Positions 11,392 to 21,534 of a stretch of 64,000 nucleotides of DNA are shown piece after piece. Source of the DNA: Haberlea rhodopensis (Eukaryota; Streptophyta; Magnoliopsida; Lamiales; Gesneriaceae); assembly GCA_907163345.1 (NCBI GenBank), contig CAJQUN010000015.1, forward strand, positions 8,216,886 through 8,280,885, given 5' to 3'. Below the pieces are notes generated by a model, which made no database searches, was not told where the DNA came from, and worked only from the letters and a program-made list of their open reading frames with translations. The position numbers were made by a program, and so were the translations under genes. Position 1 is the stretch's first letter. The number at the start of each line of letters is the position of its first letter.

Positions 11392-12722
11392 GCGGTCCAG
11401 TACCCTTTCCAAATACTATTTGCACATATATCTTCATTAAATGTGTACAAATAAATACATGGTGGAGAAATCTTTATTCACATTAGTTCACTTTCCAAAC
11501 TTTTGTTTTAAAAAGGTGTTTTTTCATTCCCTAAATACCCTTACCTTTTGCATTCTCTCTCCCTCGTTTTGCATTTTCTCTATTCATTTTTTACATTCTC
11601 TCTATTCCTTTTAGTATTATCTTCTAAATTAAAAAATGAGATTTACGATTGGCATGAAAATTTAAAAAATAACTAGTGGATGAAAATTTTAATTTCATTC
11701 ACCAGTTAAAAATCCAATCAGTTAAAAATTCATGCACAAGTGTAAAGCCATGCATCAATGTAATGTCATGCACCGTGTAATATCATGCACCAGTGTAAAG
11801 CCATGCTCCAAAGTATAGTCATGCACCAATGTATAGTCATGCACCGGTGTAATGTCATGCGCTAGTTTATGTCATGCATCAGTCTAAAGCCATGCACCAG
11901 TGTAATGTCATACACCATTGTAATCTCATGCACCAGTATATGTCATGCACTGGTGCATGACTATACATTGGTGCATGAGATTACAATGGTGCATGAATAT
12001 ATACTGATGCATGACATTACACTAGTGCACGATTATATATTGGTGCATGTAATTACACTGGTGAATTACATTAGACTGGTGCATGACTATATATTGGTGC
12101 ATGAGATTACAATGGTGAATGACAATACAATAGTGCATGAATATACACTCCTGATAAAAATAACTGGTGCATGAATTTTTAACTGGTGCATGGAAAATTT
12201 TAAAATAACTAATTCATGAAAATAAAAACAACTGGTGCATGAAGTCTTATAAAAATAATTGGTGCATGCATTTTTAACTGGTGAATGAATTTTTACATTG
12301 GTGCATTACATTGCAATGGTGCATGACTATATATTAGTGCATGAGATTACAATGGTGCATGATATTACACTGGTGCATGAATATACACTTGTGCATGATA
12401 TTACAAGGGTGCATGACTACACTGGTGCATTATATTGCACTGGTGCATAGTTTTACACTGGTGCGTGAATTTTTAATTGGTGTAAAGGAAGAGAGACAAC
12501 ACAAAAAGTAAGAGAGAGAATCCAAAAAGGAAGAGAAAATGCGAAAAGTAAGATCGAGAATGTGAAAAGTGACAGAGAGAATACGAAATGGAAGATAGAT
12601 ATTCCGAAAAGTAAGGGTATATTTGTCATTTATGCACAAAGTGGACCTAAATGATTGAAGATTTTTTTACCTACACTAGTTTGAACAAAGTTTCACTTGA
12701 CAGCACCAGCCTCAATTTTCCC
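11392..12722. mobile_element. foldback-type element with inverted minisatellite arms
   Basis: The ends form an imperfect inverted repeat (CGGGGAATTTGCGG on the left, reverse complement AGGGAAAATTGAGG on the right) flanked by TATAATAA at 11384-11391 and 12723-12730, a likely 8-9 bp target duplication. Pyrimidine-rich sequence with CATTCTCTCT-like units on the left mirrors purine-rich GAGAGAATxC units on the right. The interior is many copies of an ATGCACCAGTGTAA-like unit in one orientation (about 11735-11950) followed by its reverse complement TGGTGCATGA (about 11950-12475). No protein is encoded. Foldback or MULE-derived non-autonomous origin is likely. Confidence 0.7.
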
Positions 12723-12972
12723 TATAATAAACACGAGATCTGTAGCCGTATGTTCATTTTCATCATATAGAAGATACAAAAATAAAAATTAAAAAAATTA
12801 ACAATTTTATAATGATAAATTTGATAGGATACGAAATGTGCACTATATAATCCAAATTTAACTACAAAAAAATTGTTTCATCTTATTCAAAAAAATCTAT
12901 ATCCCCGTAGTAAAAGGCAAAGTTTTTTCATGCTGAATTAACAATTTTATCCTTTTATTCTACACTTGTGAA

Positions 12973-15900
12973 CAGGGGCGAAACCAGCATTTTATATTAG
13001 GGGGGGCTAAACTTTTTTTCCTCATAATTTTTTATGCTAAAAAAATCAATGGGCTCACAATAAATAATAAATTTAGCATTTTATATTGAATAATATTTCA
13101 ACCAATATACAAACGATTAACTCAAAAAGATAAGAAATATATAATGCAATGAAATGCAATCAAACAATTTTGGTAATAGTGTGTTTTACTCTACGACACT
13201 TCTCATCAAACTCATCTATTATGAATTCAACATCTACTGAATCAGCAAACTCCCGTTCAATGTAAACAACCAAGCAATCTGCAAGAAAATCATTGTCCAT
13301 CTTATTGCGAAGTGATGTCTTAACAAGATTCATTGCTGAAAATGCTCTCTTTGTAGTTGCCGTTGAAACTGGAAGAGTCAACACTAGACGAATCAATCTA
13401 TCAATAAAAATGAACTGTTCAAATTTTCTAGTTTTAACCAATACTTGACATAACTCAGAAAGTGAACCAATATTCTGAAAATCTGCGTGATGAACTACAA
13501 CATACTCATAATGTTCCAACTGTCTTCTCAAAATATCTACTTTCATTCGAGTAAAATCTTGAGGGTAGAATTTTTGGGCAAGAGTACAGAGATCCTCAAT
13601 ATTAAATGATTTGAATCCATTGATAGGATCCAAAGCTGAGCTGAGAGTTAGGAGTTCCATTGTTTCTTCAGTGAATCTATTATTCAACTCCATCAATTGA
13701 AAATCTATCACAACATTGAATATGCTAATGTGATAATGATGCTCAACCGTGATATCATTTTTCTGTTGACAGGAACGTCTTGTGCCTTCCATATATCGAG
13801 CACTCATACTAGGCATCTCAATGTGATACCTTTCCAAAAAAAAAAAAACATTATCATCATATAATATATATCTTGTAAAAATGAAAATTAAATGATTATT
13901 AAATAAATAAATTCATACCTTTCAGAAAACTTCACGACGCCTTCTAGAAATTTCTCCCATCCAATTTCTCGTAACCGTTGAAGCAATATCTTGGTTGATG
14001 AGACTAAATTGATTGCATTTAATATGTCTTGAGATTTCATTTGTAATGCTTGACAAAGAATATTAGAGATTCCTAGAACTTCGTTCATCAAGTGCAAGAT
14101 AAACACAAATTCAAATGACATCATTTCTTTATAAATGCTTCTAGCTTCTCCACGGATGTTACTACTGAGTCCATCATCAATCATTCTTTCAAGAAGGATA
14201 CAAGTTGCACCAAACATATCAATTAAATTACTAACAGAAGCAAAATGTGAGCTCCACCGAGTAGCTCCAGCTCGTTGTAAAGTACGAATTTGACTAGCCC
14301 CTGTACTGGTTTTAAGTTCCTCTGAAGCTATCATATCAATAATTTCATCTTCTCGAACAGATTTTAGCTCACAATGACGCTTGAAAGAATATCCAAAAAA
14401 ATTGACAACGACACTCAATTTTGAAAAGAATAACCACACCTCATGCACTTCTTTGGATACCGCAACTAAAGCAAGTTGTAAACGGTGAGCGAAGCAATAT
14501 ATATAATAGGCACAAGGACAATCTTTGCGAAATAATGCTTGTAATCCATTCCATTCACCCCGCATATTACTAGCTCCATCATATCCTTGACCCCGCATAT
14601 TTTCAATCAAAAGGTTGTAATGAGAAAGCACATTGCATATCTCTTTTTTAAGAGTCAATGCATTTGTGCCATTCACATTAACAACTTCAAAGAAACGTTC
14701 TCGAACAAAACCCTTACAATCCACATATCTCAGAATAATGGCCATTTGTTCCATATTAGATTCGTCAAGAGCTTCATCAACAAGAATACAAAACTTGGCA
14801 TCCCCCACTTCTTCACGGATCATATTTCGCAGTTTGTTGGCAAGAATATGCAAAAGCTCTTTTTGAATTTTAGAAGATGTGTACTTGGCATTGTGAGGAG
14901 CGTTTTCCAGGACAAGTGAAGCAATTTCTGCATTAGCTCTTGCTTGCAGCTTTATCAATTCAATGAAATTTCCACGATTGGTAGAATGTGTGGATTCGTC
15001 ATGACCTCTAAAGGCACACCCTTGCATAGCTAACCATTTCATGCTTTCTACTGAAGTCTTAAGTCGCAATCGATTATTGAGAATTTCTTGAGAAGATACC
15101 TTATCCATAACCTTGTCAATGTGATGAGATGTGTTCATCAAGTTATGCCACTTTTCCATAGCAGCATTATGTAGTGAATCATGGTTGCCTTCATGTTGTG
15201 CAAATGGACATTTATTCCTTTCTTTAACTCTCTTCCAATCTTGAAATCCTTCACGGGTAAATGTGACATACTTCGAGGAACAACTATAAAAAATATAGCA
15301 CGGAAAACAAAATGCACTATTTTTTGCTATTGAGTACTCTAACCATGGAAATTGTCCAAACCAAGTATATTGAAAATGTCGATTTTGTTTTGCATATGCA
15401 ATGCGTGGATACTTACTTAATTTAGGTTGACATGGTCCCATTTTGATATACTCCTTTCTAATATCATAATGCATTTCAACAGGATAGGACCATATTGATG
15501 AACGTAATCCGGGATCACGTTCCACATACGGACCACAAGTATTTGATGGAATATGGATTTTTTCAACTTCAACACTTGGAGATTTAGGAAGAGAAGATGG
15601 GACATCAATATTTGATGAAGAATCAATTGCACTTGTTTGACCATCATTTGCTTTGTTGTAAAATTGGTGAAGAGTTAACTTCGATTTTGCACGTTTGATG
15701 ATATGCTCACTTGACATTATATCAATAACCTACATCAAATTTCATTACTCATATTTTAAATCTCCACAAAATATTTAAAACAATTGTTAAATAAATCATT
15801 TTAAATAAATCCAAATTGTTTAATCAAACAATTCCATTTTCCAGTGTACTATTGATTCCAAAAAATATCCTAAAAATGAATTGAATCACACTAATCATCA

Positions 15901-16357
15901 TAAAATTATCTACACAATGTTTTAATCAAAATATTTTCACTTTCCAGTATTAAAAAAATAAAAATTCAATATTTCAATTTATGGGCAACTAATTTCTATA
16001 ATAAAAAAAAAACAAAAAAAACATAATAATTGACAACAATAACTAATTCAAAACTAACCTTCAAATATTATTATTATTCACTTGAAAGTGGAGAGTGGAG
16101 ACAGCCGTGTAGATTTGTTAAGGAATTTTTCTTTTTCAAACAAAATAAAGAATGATAGTATGATATTTAGGGTTTAATATATTGAATTTGTCAAATGGGC
16201 TATTTAAATAAATTGGTATTTGGACCTGACCCAATTGATTTTTTTTTTTGTTGTTATTGGGCTAGTCTAACCCATACAAAAAAAAAAATTAAAGGAGCTA
16301 GACTGGGCTCAGACTGGGCTGAAGCCCAATCTAGCCCCCACAAATGGCTCGCCCCTG
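12973..16357 (-). mobile_element. hAT-superfamily DNA transposon, apparently complete
   Basis: Perfect 8-bp target duplications CTTGTGAA (12965-12972 and 16358-16365) bracket a 3385-bp element. Its ends are inverted: CAGGGGCGA on the left and TCGCCCCTG on the right. Subterminal G-rich blocks with GGGGGCTA occur at both ends in inverted orientation. Eight-base duplications and short CA(G)GG ends are hallmarks of hAT elements. One transposase gene fills most of the element on the minus strand and looks intact, so the element may be autonomous or only recently silenced. Confidence 0.93.
13160..15717 (-). CDS. hAT transposase (zinc finger MYM-type 1-like), two exons
   Basis: The coding sequence is the complement of 13919-15717 joined to 13160-13829, 822 residues and a stop. 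The 89-nt intron (13830-13918) has donor GAAAG/GTATGA and acceptor GGAAAG/GTATCA, and removing it keeps the frame and restores the SERYHIEMPSM junction typical of this family. The order is a TTF-type zinc finger (about residues 115-200, CFPC then a downstream H-rich part), a catalytic core with VDEALDES near 310 and QGYDGASNMRG near 375, the conserved TRWSSH near 470, and the C-terminal dimerisation domain with TKRAFSAMNLVKTSLRNKM. It would cut and rejoin the element ends in the nucleus. Such genes are often annotated as host zinc finger proteins, but the flanking target duplication shows this is a transposon gene. Confidence 0.9.
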
Positions 16358-16365
16358 CTTGTGAA

Positions 16366-17127
16366 CAAATATTTAGGGATATAAATATAAAAACAAAATA
16401 TTAACTACTGACATAAATGACATAACCCAAATAACCCATCAATTGTATAATTTAATAGGTTGTTTACACACCTACTCGTAACTTCCCCCTTTTATGAACT
16501 TAATTTCTAATTCTAATTTAAATTCCACAGGACAATTAACGTTTGGATATTTGTTAATGAATAATAAAAGCTCTGAAATGTAGGTGAAAATGGAGGAAAA
16601 CTAATTCACATTTGCTTCTTCGAAATTTGTCAAGAAAAAATTTAAAGCACTTGATTATAAACAAAATACAATTGTAGTTTGTATTTGATGTTTATAATGC
16701 AGCTGAAATGGGATATCAAAAGTGATCGTAATAGGAGATAAAATTTAAAAAATATTGTTATGTTAAAACTTATTTGAAATATATACAATTGAATAAGTAT
16801 CATAATAAAAATAATTTTAATACATAAATAAATTAAAAAGTTCATAAAAAAAGTATTTATAATAACTCAATGTTTTGGTAATGGTCTGAAAAAGTTCGAA
16901 AATACAAAAGAATTGAAGAGTTCTCAAAATTCATTAGTTGCATTTTAAAAATTAAACCAATCTTAAATATAATATTATAGATATTTGTGTGATAGAAGAA
17001 TTGATGAGTTCTGTTAAAAAATAATAACTGTTAAAAAAAAAAGAAGTATTGGTGAATTATTAATGCATATTACAAACGTTTGATATTATGGTTTAGACTA
17101 TTAATTTGTGAATGAGAAAGATGGACT
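16366..17127. other. AT-rich intergenic spacer
   Basis: Very AT-rich sequence between the hAT element and the MITE. No supportable gene or repeat; short frames here are not protein-like. Confidence 0.5.
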
Positions 17128-17773
17128 TAGGGATGGCAATAGGACGGGTCCAAATCCGGACCCGCATTGAACCCGCCCCGAGAAAGATGGACTTAGGGAT
17201 GGCAATGGGACGAGTCCAAATCCGGACCCGCATTGAACCCGCCCCGTCGGGGCGGGTCTGGACCCGCTTCTATCGGGTTTGGAAGCGGGGCGGATCCTGG
17301 GATTGGCCGAATCTTCCCCGGACCCGCCCCGCTGTACATTTTTATATTTAAAAAAAAAATTGATATTGATTATTCATTTACTTCTTTGATTGAATAATAA
17401 AGTGTCGTTATTTAATTTTATATCAAAATTCATGTGTTCATGTTAAAGAAGTTGGACATTTTGAAGGAAATAAGAGCAAATTAATAAATATTTAGTAGCT
17501 TAAAGATAGTTTGACAATGCTTATTATAAATATTTACTAGAGAAAACATGAAATTTAATCACAAAACTCAACTTTTGTGTTTCAAAATTTATTTCTAAAT
17601 TAATTTTTTTTAAAAAAATACAAAATAAAAAAAATCTGGAATCGGGGCGGGGCGGGTAAACCCTCCGGGTTCGCAGGTCTAAGCAGGGCGGGGCGGGTCC
17701 GGGTTTTATGTGTAGCGGGACGGGTCCTGAGATTGGCCAAACCCATCCCATACCCGCCCCGTTGCCATTCCTA
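17128..17773. mobile_element. MITE, hAT-like, with a duplicated left end
   Basis: The ends are inverted repeats (TAGGGATGGCAAT on the left, ATTCCTA with GCCA on the right reading back as TAGGAATGGCAAC), followed inward by GC-rich GGGCGGGTCC-like blocks in inverted orientation around an AT-rich middle. The target duplication ATGGACT is at 17121-17127 and 17774-17780. The left end, together with the target duplication, is tandemly repeated: the 66-bp unit 17115-17180 recurs at 17181-17246. No protein is encoded. Confidence 0.75.
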
Positions 17774-19008
17774 ATGGACTATTAAAATGTATATTAGACG
17801 TTTGGGAAGACCTTAATAATTGGTTAGACTTGAATTGTGATATCCCCGAAATGATTAAGTGTTATTTAAACATTAATCATTGTTGTGAAAATTATGATAT
17901 TAATTCTTGTGTTGAATTAATAATGTTGGGAGATGCATGAGAGGGTACATGTGTTATATATTGGGATTTTGGGGTTGTGGCATGTTTAATTGGGGTGTGT
18001 GTTAATCGTTTTGGTAAAGTATATTTTAAATGGGAATTGAAGTATTTTATTGAGAAAATACTATAAAATATCATGTGAGGATATTTTAATACATCGTGCG
18101 AAATACCGGGACCAAAACATAACACATCACATAAACCCACCACAAACCACCCCCCCTTGACCCATACCCTGCTGCCAGCTGCAGCTTGCCCATACCCTTT
18201 TCCCCATCTCCCACTCCACCTCACCAAGTCTGAAATCACTCCTCCTTCCACACCAAAATCGTCCAACACCTGATAAGAGAGAAAAGAAGGAGTTCAACCA
18301 TTTTTGTTGCCTGGAAGCTTGCAAAAATCGGAGCCAAAAAGGGGTGAGAAACCATTTCTGGGTTTGTAAAATATGTTGTTGAGTTCATACTTTGTTTAGT
18401 GTGAAAAATGTCATGTTAGTTTAGGTTTTGTTAAACCTTCGATTCATGTTCATTTATGGTGTTTTTATGAAGCTTCCAGTATTTTTCCTTGAGCACATTA
18501 CATGTTTTATGTGGGAGATTTATGCATGTAAAGTAGGGTGTTCGAAAATCTGGGTAGATGTTTTTCCCTGTTTTTCTGGAAATATGATCTGGGAGTGATA
18601 TTGAAGGGGTGGTATTATGCATGTTAGAAGGGTGTTTGAGTGAACCTTCGATGTGAAAATATGCATGGTAGTTTGGTGAAACCCTTGACATTTTTATTCG
18701 AGCAAATTGCATGACTTATGTGGTAGATGTCATTGCTTGAAAGTGTGTACTCAAAAATCTGGGCAGGAAAACAATGCCCTGTTTTCAGAAAATGTTGGAT
18801 GAGTACTGATGTTCATGGGTGATTTTAATGCATGAGGGTTTGTGGTTGGGGTACAATTTTGGTATGAATACACTCAGGGGAATGTGCTCTATTTGCTAGC
18901 ATGAGTGTTTAAACATATGGTGTATGTTTTATGCTAGATCGAAGGGTGTAAATTTAGGTGTTCGAAAATTCTGGGTTGGTATTTCTCGAACAGAGCATCT
19001 CGATCGAT

Positions 19009-19106
19009 CGACACTTCATCTCGATCGATCGAGCGAGGCAGAATCTTGATTTTGATTTTAAGCGTCTTCTCGATCGATCGGGAAGAGGGGCCGATCGATC
19101 GAGAGG
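19009..19106. repeat. CGATCGATCG palindrome cluster, Tekay-1 5' LTR
   Basis: Four copies of the exact 10-bp palindrome, mostly in the wider context TCTCGATCGATCGA. The same cluster recurs in the 3' LTR at 26111-26220. It falls inside candidate leader intron 1. Confidence 0.9.
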
Positions 19107-19204
19107 CCCAGAATGTTGAAAAAAAATATAAATTGTTATATTTTGTTAAATTTTGATATTGGATTGTAATGAGACATCTAATATTGTGTTGTACACTGGT
19201 GTAG

Positions 19205-19268
19205 AGCCTTCACAGACGGCTACACAACGCAGGGGATAGAGTCCCACCACACACTACTTTTTGGAAAG
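19205..19268 (+). other. candidate leader mini-exon, Tekay-1
   Basis: Sequence bounded by a TGTAG acceptor and a GGAAAG/GTACGTAAG donor. A CTAAT branch-point-like site lies 30-40 nt upstream. Equivalent positions in the other Tekay-type families keep the same borders. Splicing is inferred only from sequence. Confidence 0.45.
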
Positions 19269-19499
19269 GTACGTAAGCGACGTACGGGCATCCCAACGGT
19301 AACATGTATTTATGTTTGTCTGTGTGACACGTGATGAAATGCAATGTGATGCATTATGAGTTGATACATGTTATTATGCATTGTTGTTGCATATTATGCA
19401 TTGTTGTTGCATATTGTGATGTGGGATAAAGAGATGTATTCCACTAGTCAGGGCGATCACAGTTAAGGGATTAATGCTTACGCTTTACCGCTAAAAATG

Positions 19500-19605
19500 T
19501 GGAGCGGGAGGGGGGAGGCTCGCTTGCACATGGAGGCGGGTTTATACCATACTGAGCGAGGATGAGATACCGCTAGTATGAAGAAGCGAGGATGAGATAC
19601 CGCTT
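19500..19605 (+). repeat. AGCG...CCGCT repeat cluster, Tekay-1 LTR
   Basis: Repeats such as AGCGAGGATGAGATACCGCT, which occurs twice. Their ends AGCG and CGCT can pair. Diverged versions occur at the same relative place in the other Tekay-type LTRs in the window. Confidence 0.7.
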
Positions 19606-20174
19606 ATTTTGAGATTATGAAAGCGAAGAAGCATTAAAATAACTGATGATGACTGACTAAAGAAAATGAGGAAATGTCATGACATTCATTTGTGAAACCA
19701 TACATTCATATAATGTGTTATATTATGAATCATGGTACAGGGACAACCAGTGGGCATTGTAAATGCGATGGAAATACAGGAAGTGATTTGTATTTTATAA
19801 TTGTGCATTTACGCCTTATTTTCATATTATGTTGAATATGAATTGTGATATGCTCATGTATTGGGGGTTGTCTTTGTAGGTGCTTTTGATGACGAGAACC
19901 GGGGTCGGGGTTGAGAAGCTGAGCTGTAAGGAGAACTACAGGATTAGCTGCATTGTTGAGAAAATTTTATATAGCTTCTACATGTGGTAGACTAAGACTA
20001 TAATGTAGCACCTTTTGTAGGAATTTGCGAAATTCCTTTTTGAAACTTTTGGTACTGTATCCCTTAAGCTCAGGATAATCAACATGACTCATTACTCTGA
20101 TTTATTCTTATGAATGTTTTAGTTCTCTTAATCGCACCTATTAGTATCTTGAGATCTCGGGGTTTCACATTTAG

Positions 20175-20186
20175 TGGTATCAGAGC
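20175..20186 (+). other. primer-binding site of Tekay-1 (initiator Met tRNA)
   Basis: TGGTATCAGAGC, complementary to the 3' end of plant initiator tRNA-Met, five bases after the LTR end. The same motif follows the LTRs ending at 42651 and 61511. Confidence 0.93.
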
Positions 20187-20389
20187 AGTGGTTAGATAAC
20201 CAGGGAAGAGTGAAGGGTAGCCTTTAGAGACAAGTTGGCTAGGTATTCATTGTTGGGCATGTTATGCATGTGATGCATATTATTGTATAAGTGTTATACT
20301 AACATGCTTTTGAATATGATACTCTTGTTATCTAACGGCTTATACTATGAACTGCTTTTGGGTATTGTTGTTAACTCTTGTGTTGCAGC

Positions 20390-21534
20390 ATGGCGGCTAT
20401 TAACCCGGAGAACCTCAATGAAGAGGTAGGGGATATGGGCAGTATGAATGCTAGTGTTGCTCATGTGAATCCTTTACCGCCACCTGCTGTGGGAGTAGAG
20501 CCCAGTGCACAGATGTTATTACCCGGGGAGCTCAGTTTGACACAGTTTCTGAATTTCCGTCCACCCATGTTTGAGGGGACCGAATCTGGAGAAGGGGCCG
20601 AAGAGTGGCTAGAACGGATAGAGCAGATACTTGTGACTGCGCCCTGTGCACGTACCGCATGGCTGAGGTTAGCCGAGTTTCAGATGGCGAAGAAGCCTTC
20701 TATGTGGTGGAGCTGAGAGCTCAGGGCATGGTAGTAGACTGGACTGTATTCAGGACCCGGTTTCTTAACCGGTATTTTTCTGCCGCTGCGAGACAAGTCA
20801 AGGAGGACGAATTCACTAATTTGAAGCAGGGAAACATGTCAGTTTCAGACTTTGCCTTGCAGTATTCCTCACTGTTGAGGTATGTCCCCCATATTGCTGT
20901 GAGCAGCCATGCAAAGATGAGGCATTTCATGAAAGGACTCAGGCCAGAACTATTTGACCGGGTTATCTCCAACAACCCTAGCTCTTTTGATGACGCCCTG
21001 ACACGGGCAGAGTTAGCAGAAATTGCAGTGGGAGAATACAAGGATGTTGTACCCCCTTCAGTACCATCACAGAGGCCTGTTGCTGATAGTTTGAAACCAC
21101 GAGGGGATCAGTTCAAGGCTCGTGGAGCCTCATCATCTTCCAGATTTAGCGGGAAGAAATCCCAGAGTCAGAAACAGAGCAATCGAGGACCTACACAGGG
21201 GAGTAAGGCAGGAGGGGACAGGTGTGACCGCTGTGGAGGATTTCACTTGTCACGTGACTGCCGAGGCTGTTATGTTTGTGGCAAGGTGGGCCACTTAGCT
21301 AGGAACTGCCCCAATCGGGCAAGTCAGGCAGATTCAGGGCCGAATAGGCCAAGATTTGATGCTGGGAGGGCACCACCGAGACAGCAGTTTGCGCCTCGAC
21401 CGCAGGGAGGTCAGGCGGTAGGACCACCGCAGGGTCAGGTGTATGCACTGACTAGGGAGCAGGCTGAGGCAGCCCAGAGGAGGTCATTGCTGGTACGTGT
21501 CATTTATTTACGTACCCTGCATTTATTTTGGTAG
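20390..21534 (+). pseudogene. gag of Tekay-1 (16-bp deletion and 1-bp deletion)
   Basis: Gag of a chromovirus. The start ATG at 20390 directly follows TTGCAGC, an acceptor-like site. Reading breaks after the KKPSMWW motif (near 20712): compared with the gag at 56129-56932, 16 bp are missing between short TGG repeats, so translation stops at once. Reading continues in the next frame with the capsid core (FRTRFLNRYFSAAARQVKEDEF), then two zinc knuckles, CDRCGGFHLSRDC and CYVCGKVGHLARNC, and a Q/R-rich tail. A second break, one C lost in a run of four near 21475, separates gag from pol; the minus-strand relative reads gag into protease without a stop here. Confidence 0.88.

Larger units (their letters stand above)
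17836..20169 (+). repeat. 5' LTR of Tekay-1
   Basis: Begins TGTGATATCC and ends TTTCACA. A TATA-like ACTATAAAATATC lies at 18060-18072 inside an imperfect inverted repeat, followed by a C-rich stretch (18130-18200), so U3 is short (about 230 bp) and most of the LTR would be transcribed leader. It contains four CGATCGATCG palindromes (19009-19106), a strong donor-like AAAGGTACGTAAG at 19265-19277, and AGCG...CCGCT units (19500-19605). Short frames here recur in the 3' LTR only because the LTRs are recent copies. Confidence 0.93.

Noticed and set aside
11869..12174. A 101-codon frame with repeated VHDYILVHEIT peptides
   Set aside because: It is the translation of the foldback minisatellite.
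18431..18712. A 93-codon minus-strand frame, almost identical at 25544-25825
   Set aside because: The identity comes from the two recent LTR copies, not from selection. The peptide has no recognisable features.
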